Origin: Papio anubis
Lineage: Eukaryota > Chordata > Mammalia > Primates > Cercopithecidae
DNA: 64,000 nt
NCBI RefSeq assembly: GCF_008728515.1
Contig: NC_044996.1
Location: forward strand, 102,183,287-102,247,286
Reading direction: 5' to 3'
In this document: one piece after another, positions 59,049 through 64,000 of the stretch
Layout: every line of letters begins with the position of its first letter
Numbering within the stretch: position 1 is the first letter of the stretch
Made by a program: the position numbers and the translations under genes
The notes under the pieces: model-generated
Seen by the model: the letters and a program-made list of their open reading frames with translations, nothing else
Told to the model about the DNA's origin: nothing
Database searches by the model: none

Positions 59049-60067
59049 AAAGGCAGTTCCAAGATGGCCGAATAGGAACAGCTCCAGTCTACAGCTCCCA
59101 GCATAAGCAATGCAGAAGATAGGCGATTTCTGCTTTTCCAACTGAGGTACTGGGTTCATCTCACTGGGGATTGTTGGACAGTGGGTGCAGCCCACCGAGT
59201 GTGAGCCAAAGCAGGGCAAAGCATTGCCTCACCCAGGAAGGGCAAGGGGTCAGGGAATTCCCTTTTCTAGCCAAGGGAAGCTGTGACAGACTAAACCTGG
59301 AAAATCGGGTCACTCCCACCCTAATACTGTGCTTTTCCAATGGTCTTAGCAAACAGCACAGCAGGAGATTATATCCCACGCCTGGCTCAGAGGGTCCCAT
59401 GCCCACGAAGCCTCACTCATTGCTAGCACAGCAGTCTTGAGATCCAACTGCAAGGCGGCAGTGAGGCTGGGGGAGGGGAACCCGCCATTGCTGAGGCTTC
59501 CGTAGGTAAACAAAGTGGCCGGGAAGCTCAAACTGGGTGGTGCCCACCGCAGCTCAAGGAGGCCTGCTTGCCTCTGTAGGCTCCACCTCTGGGGGCAGGG
59601 CATAGCCGAATAAAAGGCGGCAGAAACCTCTGCAGACTTAAATGTCCCTGTCTGACAGCTTTGAAGAGAGTGGTGGTTCTCCCAGCACAGAGTTTGAGAT
59701 CTGAGAACGGACAGACTGCTTCCTCAAGTGGGTCCCTGACCCTTGAGTAGCCTAACTGGGAGGCACCCCCCCGCAGGGGAGACTCAGTGGTAAATTCACA
59801 AGGCCATGTAACCTTCTGAGACAAAGCTTCCAGAGGAACGATCAGGCAGCAACATTTGCTGTTCAGAAATATTCGCTGTTCTGCAGCCTCTGCTGCTGAT
59901 ACCCAGGCAAACAGGGTCTGGAGTGGACCTCGAGCGAATTCCAACAGACCTGCAGCTGAGGGTCCTGACTGTTAGAAGGAAAACGAACAAACAGAAAGGA
60001 CATCCACAACAAAACTCTATCTGTACATCACCATCAACAAAGACCAAAGGTAGATAAAACCACAAAG
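59049..60067 (+). promoter_or_regulatory. L1PA 5' UTR with internal promoter
   Basis: GC-rich. It begins with a caagatggc word near +10, the YY1-type site of L1 5' ends by family knowledge. It contains the extra segment ctgagacaaagcttccagag ... ggtctggagtggacct (about 59812-59940). In apes that segment is the target of the repressor ZNF93, and it was later lost from L1PA3/L1HS. The antisense ORF0 lies within. Confidence 0.82.
59266..59488 (-). pseudogene. Antisense L1 ORF0 remnant, frameshifted
   Basis: On the minus strand an ATG at 59488-59486 opens a frame whose first residues follow ORF0 of primate L1. It hits TAG at 59425-59423 after 21 codons, because one extra base lies at about 59437. 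The C-terminal part of ORF0 remains open in another frame (within 59161-59406, containing GPSEPGVGY and IRVGVTRFSR). ORF0 is a short antisense product of the L1 5' UTR in primates; here it is broken. Confidence 0.7.
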
Positions 60068-61083
60068 ATGGGGATAAAATAGAGCAGAAAAACTGAAAAT
60101 TCTAAAAATCAGAGTGCCTCTCCCCCTCCAAAGGAACACAGCTCCTCGCCAGCAATGGAACAAAGTGGGACGGAGAATGACTTTGATGAGTTGAGAGAAG
60201 AAGGCTTCAGATGATCAAACTTCTCTGAGCTAAAGGAGGAAGTTTGAAGCCATTGCAAAGAAGCTAAAAACCTTCAAAAACGATTAGCGAATGGCTAACT
60301 AGAATAACCAGTGTAGAGAAGTCCTTAAATGACCTGATGGAGCTGAAAACCATGGCATGAGAACTACATGACGAATGCACAAGCTTCAGTAGCCAATTCG
60401 ATCAATGGGAAGAAAGGGTATCAGTGATTGACGATGAAATGAATGAAATGAAGCAAGAAGAGAAGTTTAGAGAAAAAAGATTAAAAAGAAATGAACAAAG
60501 CCTCCAAGAAATATGGGACTATGGGAAAAGACCAAATCTATGTCTGATTGGTGTACCTGAAAGTGACAGGGAGAATGGAACCAATCTGGAAAATATCCTG
60601 CAGGATATTATCCAGGAGAACTTCCCCAACCTAGCAAGGCAGGCCAACATTCAAATTCAGGAAATACAGAGAATACCACAAAGACACTCCTCAAGAAAAA
60701 CTACTCCAAGACACACAACTGTCAGATTCACCAAAGTTGAAATGAAGGAAAAAACGTTAAGGGCAGCCAGAGAGAAAGGTTGGGTTACCCACACAGGGAA
60801 GCCCATCAGACTAACAGCGGATCTCTCAGCAGAAACTCTCCAAGACAGAAGAGAGTGGGGGCCAATATTCAACATTCTTAAAGAAAAGAATTTTCAGCCC
60901 AGAATTTCGTATCCAGCCGAACTAAGCTTCATAAGTGCAGGAGAAATAAAATCCTTTACAGACAAGCAAATGCTGAGATATTTTGTCACCAACAGGCCTG
61001 CCCTACAAGACCTCCTGAAGAAAACACTAAACATGGAAAGGAACAACCAGTACCAGCCACTGCAAAAACATGCCAAATTGTAA
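60068..61083 (+). pseudogene. L1 ORF1p pseudogene
   Basis: The canonical ATG at 60068 is followed by TAG at codon 5 (60080-60082). A second in-frame stop (TGA at 60358-60360) sits where an Arg codon is expected, a CpG decay. From about 60361 the frame is open to 61083, covering the end of the coiled coil, the RRM (NLCLIGVPESD, PRHTTVRFTKVEMKEK) and the C-terminal domain (ISYPAELSFISAGEIKSF, NRPALQDLLKKTLN). ORF1p normally trimerises and binds L1 RNA. The codon spacing also shows indels between 60068 and 60424. Confidence 0.92.
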
Positions 61084-61146
61084 AAACCATCAATACTAGG
61101 AAGAAACCGCATCAACTAATGAGCAAAATAACCAGCTAACATCATA

Positions 61147-64000
61147 ATGACAGGATCAAATTCACACGTAACAATACTAACCTTAAATGTAAATGGACTA
61201 AAAGCTCCAATTAAAAGACACAGACTGGCAAATTGGATAAAGACTCAACACCCATCAGTGTGCTGTATTCTGAAGACCCATTTCACGTGCAGAGACACAT
61301 ATAGGCTCAAAATAAAGAGATGGAGGAAGATCTACCAAACAAATGGAAAACAAAAAAAGACAGGGGTTGCAATCCTAGTCTCTGATAAAACAGACTTTAA
61401 ACCAACAAAGATCAAAAGAGACAAAGAGGGCCATTACATAATGGTAAAGGGATCAATTCAACAAGAAGAGCTAACTATCCAAAATATATATGCACCCAAT
61501 AATACAGGAGCACCCAGATTCATAAAGCAAGTCCTTAAAGACCTACAAAGAGACTTAGACTCCCCCACAATAATAATGGGAGACTTTAACTCCCACTGTC
61601 GACATTAGACAGATCAATGAGACAGAAAGTTAACAAGGATATCCAGGAATTGAACTCAGCTCTGCACCAAGCGGACCTAATAGACATCTACAGAATTCTC
61701 CACCCCAAATCAACAGAATATACATTGTTCTCAGCACCACATCACACTTATTCCAAAATTGACCACATAGTTGGAAGTGAAGCACTCCTTGGAAAATGTA
61801 AAAGAATAGAAATTAGAACAAACTGTCTCTCAGACCACAGTGCAATCAAACTAGAACTCAGGATAAAGGAACTGACTCAAAACCACTCAACTACATGGAA
61901 ACTGAACAAGCTGCTCCTGAATGACTATGGGGTACATAAAGAAATGAAGGCAGAAATAAAGATGTTCTTTGAAACCAATGAGAACAAAGGCACAACATAC
62001 CGGAATCTCTGGGACACATTTAAAGCAGTGTGTAGAGGGAAATTTATAGCACTAAATGCCCACAGGAGAAAGCAGGAAAGATCTAAAATTGACACCCTAA
62101 CTTCAAAATTAAAAGAACTAGAGAAGCAAGAGCAAACACATTCAAAAGCTAGCAGAAGGCAAGAAATAACTGATCAGAGCAGAACTGAAGGAGATAAAGA
62201 CACAAAAAACCCTTCAAAAAATCAATGAAGTCAGGAGCTGGTTTTTTGAAAAGACCAACAAAATTGATAGACTGCTAGCAAGACTAATAAAGAAGAAAAG
62301 AGAGAAGAATCAAATAGATGCAATAAAAAATGATAAAGGGGATATCACCACTGATTCCACAGAAATACAAACTACCATCAGAGAATACTATAAACACCTC
62401 TATGCAAAGAAACTAGAAAATCTGGAAGAAATGGATAAATTCCTGGACACATACACCCTCCCAAGACTAAACCAGGAAGAAGTTGAATCTCTGAATAGAC
62501 CAATAACAGACTCTGAAATTGAGGCAATAATTAATAGCCTACCAACTAAAAAATGTCCAGGACCAGACAGATTCACAGCCGAATTCTATCAGAGGTTCAA
62601 GAAGGAGCTGGTACCATTCCTTTTGAAACTATTCCAATCAATAGAAAAAGAGGGAATCCTCCCTAACTCATATTATGAGGCCAGCATCATCCTGATACCA
62701 AAGCCTGGCAGAGACACAACAAAAAAAGAGAATTTTAGACCAATATCCCTGATGAACATCAATGCAAAAATCCTCAATAAAATACTGGCAAACTGAATCC
62801 AGCAGCACATCAAAAAGCTTATCCACCATGATCAAGCGGGCTTCATCCTTCGGATGCAAGGCTGTTTCAATATATGCAAATAAATAAAGGTAATCCAGTA
62901 TATAAACAGAACCAAAGACAAAAACCACATGATTATCTCAACAGATGCAGAAAAGGCCTTTGTCAAAATTCAACAGCCCTTCATGCTAAAAATTCTCAAT
63001 AAATTAGTTATTGATGGGACATATCTCAAAATAATAAGAGCTATTTGTGACAAACCCACAGCCAATATCATACTGAATGGGCAAAAACTGGAAGCACTGG
63101 CACAAGACAGTGATGCCCTATCTCACCACTCCTATTCAACATAGTGTTGGAAGTTCTGGCCAGGGCAATCAGACAAGAGAAAGAAATAAAGGGTATTCAA
63201 TTAGGAAAAGAGGAAGTCAAATTGTCCCTGTTTGCAGATGACATGATTGTATATTTAGAAAACCCCATTGTCTCAGTCCAAAATCTCCTTAAGCTGATAA
63301 GCAACTTCAGCAAATTCTCAGGATACAAAATCAATGTGCAAAAATCACAAGCATTCTTATACACCAATAACAGGCAAACAGAGAGCCAAATCATGAATGA
63401 ACTCCCATTCACAATAGCTTCAAAGAGAATAAAATACCTAGGAATCCAACTTACAAGGGATGTGAAGGACCTCTTCAAGGAGAATTACAAACCACTACTC
63501 AATGAAACAAAAAAGGACACAAACAAATGGAAGAACATCCCATGCTCATGGATAGGAAGAATCAATGTCATGAAAATGACCATACTGCTCAAGGTAATTT
63601 ATAGATTCAATGCCATCCCCATCAAGCTACTAATGACTTTCTTCACAGAATCGGAAAAAAACTACTTTAAAGTTCATATGGAACCAAAAAAGAGCCCGCA
63701 TTGCCATGACAATCCTAAGCCAAAAGAACAAAGCTGGAGGCATCAGGCTACCTGACTTCAAACTATACTACAAGGCTCCAGTAACCAAAACAGTATGGTA
63801 CTGGTACAAAAACAGAGATATAGACCAATGGAACAGAACAGAGCCCTCAGAAATAATACCACACATCTACAACTATCTGATCTTTGACAAACCTGACAAA
63901 AACAAGAAATAGTGAAAGGATTCCCTATTTAATAAATGGTGCTGGGGAAAGTGGCTTGCCATATGTAGAAAGCTGAAACTGGATCCCTTCCTTACACCTT
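61147..64000 (+). pseudogene. L1 ORF2p pseudogene (endonuclease + RT), partial
   Basis: Starts with ATG at 61147. The endonuclease part (61147-61608) keeps TLNVNG and the IIMGDFN motif, but codon 43, normally catalytic Glu, is AAG (Lys, 61273-61275). A 1-bp loss near 61596 shifts the frame; it continues at 61617-62228, then about 2 bp are lost near 62172. The RT fingers/palm occur at 62431-62796, ending in a TGA (CpG decay of Arg). Further breaks occur near 62880 and 63100. The active-site FADDM motif is intact at 63231-63245 in the frame 63144-63755. C-terminal parts reach 63912 and beyond the window. Confidence 0.93.
63231..63245 (+). other. Reverse transcriptase active-site motif FADDM
   Basis: tttgcagatgacatg encodes F-A-D-D-M, the catalytic Asp pair of L1 RT, followed by IVYLENP. 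Confidence 0.95.

Larger units (their letters stand above)
59049..64000 (+). mobile_element. Full-length-type L1PA (5' UTR, ORF1, ORF2), cut by window end
   Basis: 5' end aggcagttccaagatggccgaatagg is the intact start of L1PA elements. The order 5' UTR (59049-60067), ORF1 (60068-61083), spacer, ORF2 (61147 onward) is preserved. The 5' UTR keeps a segment (about 59812-59940) that is absent from the youngest human L1s, so the copy is of L1PA4-6 grade or a monkey derivative. Stops and frameshifts in both ORFs make it inactive. The 3' end lies outside the window. Confidence 0.95.

Noticed and set aside
59528..59944. 138-aa antisense frame in the L1 5' UTR
   Set aside because: GC-rich stretch open by chance; it does not coincide with the ORF0 start at 59488 and reads no known motif.
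1..64000. A novel multigene system such as defence, secretion or biosynthesis
   Set aside because: All long frames trace to transposable elements or low-complexity DNA; no clustered intact genes exist in the window.

Overview
This window is intergenic or intronic primate DNA. I find no intact host protein-coding gene and no rRNA, tRNA, CRISPR or operon-like structure. The lineage is readable from the repeats. Three young AluY copies (3944-4243, 32069-32380, 47616-47927) share the variants GGCGTAAACC and GAGATCCGGCCACTGC, which mark the AluYR lineage of Old World monkeys. L1PA-type LINE-1 copies, MaLR/ERV-L LTRs, MIR, L2-like pieces and MER5/MER1-type DNA transposons complete a catarrhine landscape. 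A macaque, baboon or relative is the best inference; the species cannot be named.

Layout. 1-3.84 kb: stacked LINE-1 3' ends, including a young L1 inside an older one. 3.9-9.9 kb: two AluY, a TA/CA-rich tract and an Alu-split MLT1-type LTR. 9.95-12.34 kb: a complete MaLR provirus with a 5-bp target duplication. 12.4-19.7 kb: MIR, a partial reverse MaLR, an MLT1-like LTR, MER5A, an ERV-L-type LTR, five Alus and an unnamed LTR. 19.8-26.2 kb: old L1, a reverse ERV-L-like remnant with a recognisable leucine-tRNA primer site, and a second copy of the unnamed LTR. 26.6-30.3 kb: Alu, an ERV-L-type LTR and 2.7 kb of repeat-poor DNA. 30.3-34.2 kb: old reverse L1 split by an AluY. 35.0-37.7 kb: a 237-bp inverted duplication around a solo MST LTR. 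38-45.3 kb: mostly unique DNA, an LTR, Alu, FLAM, old L1 and a MER1-type transposon. 45.8-52.6 kb: a full-length older reverse L1 split by an AluY. 53.6-56.7 kb: a Tigger-like MITE and a rearranged reverse MaLR with an extra LTR piece. 57.1-64 kb: a truncated L1, an old L1M, then the 5' 5 kb of a full-length L1PA that runs off the window.

The long open frames are explained by these elements (L1 ORF1/ORF2 pieces, MaLR internal frames, antisense Alu or L1, dinucleotide repeats). No cooperating gene system is present. The observations most worth following are the inverted duplication at 35.0/37.4 kb, the frameshifted antisense ORF0 and the mutated endonuclease of the right-hand L1, the ERV-L-like remnant with its primer site, and the three homologous MaLR internal frames. 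I did not find a previously undescribed system. Subfamily names are from pattern recognition, without a database search.
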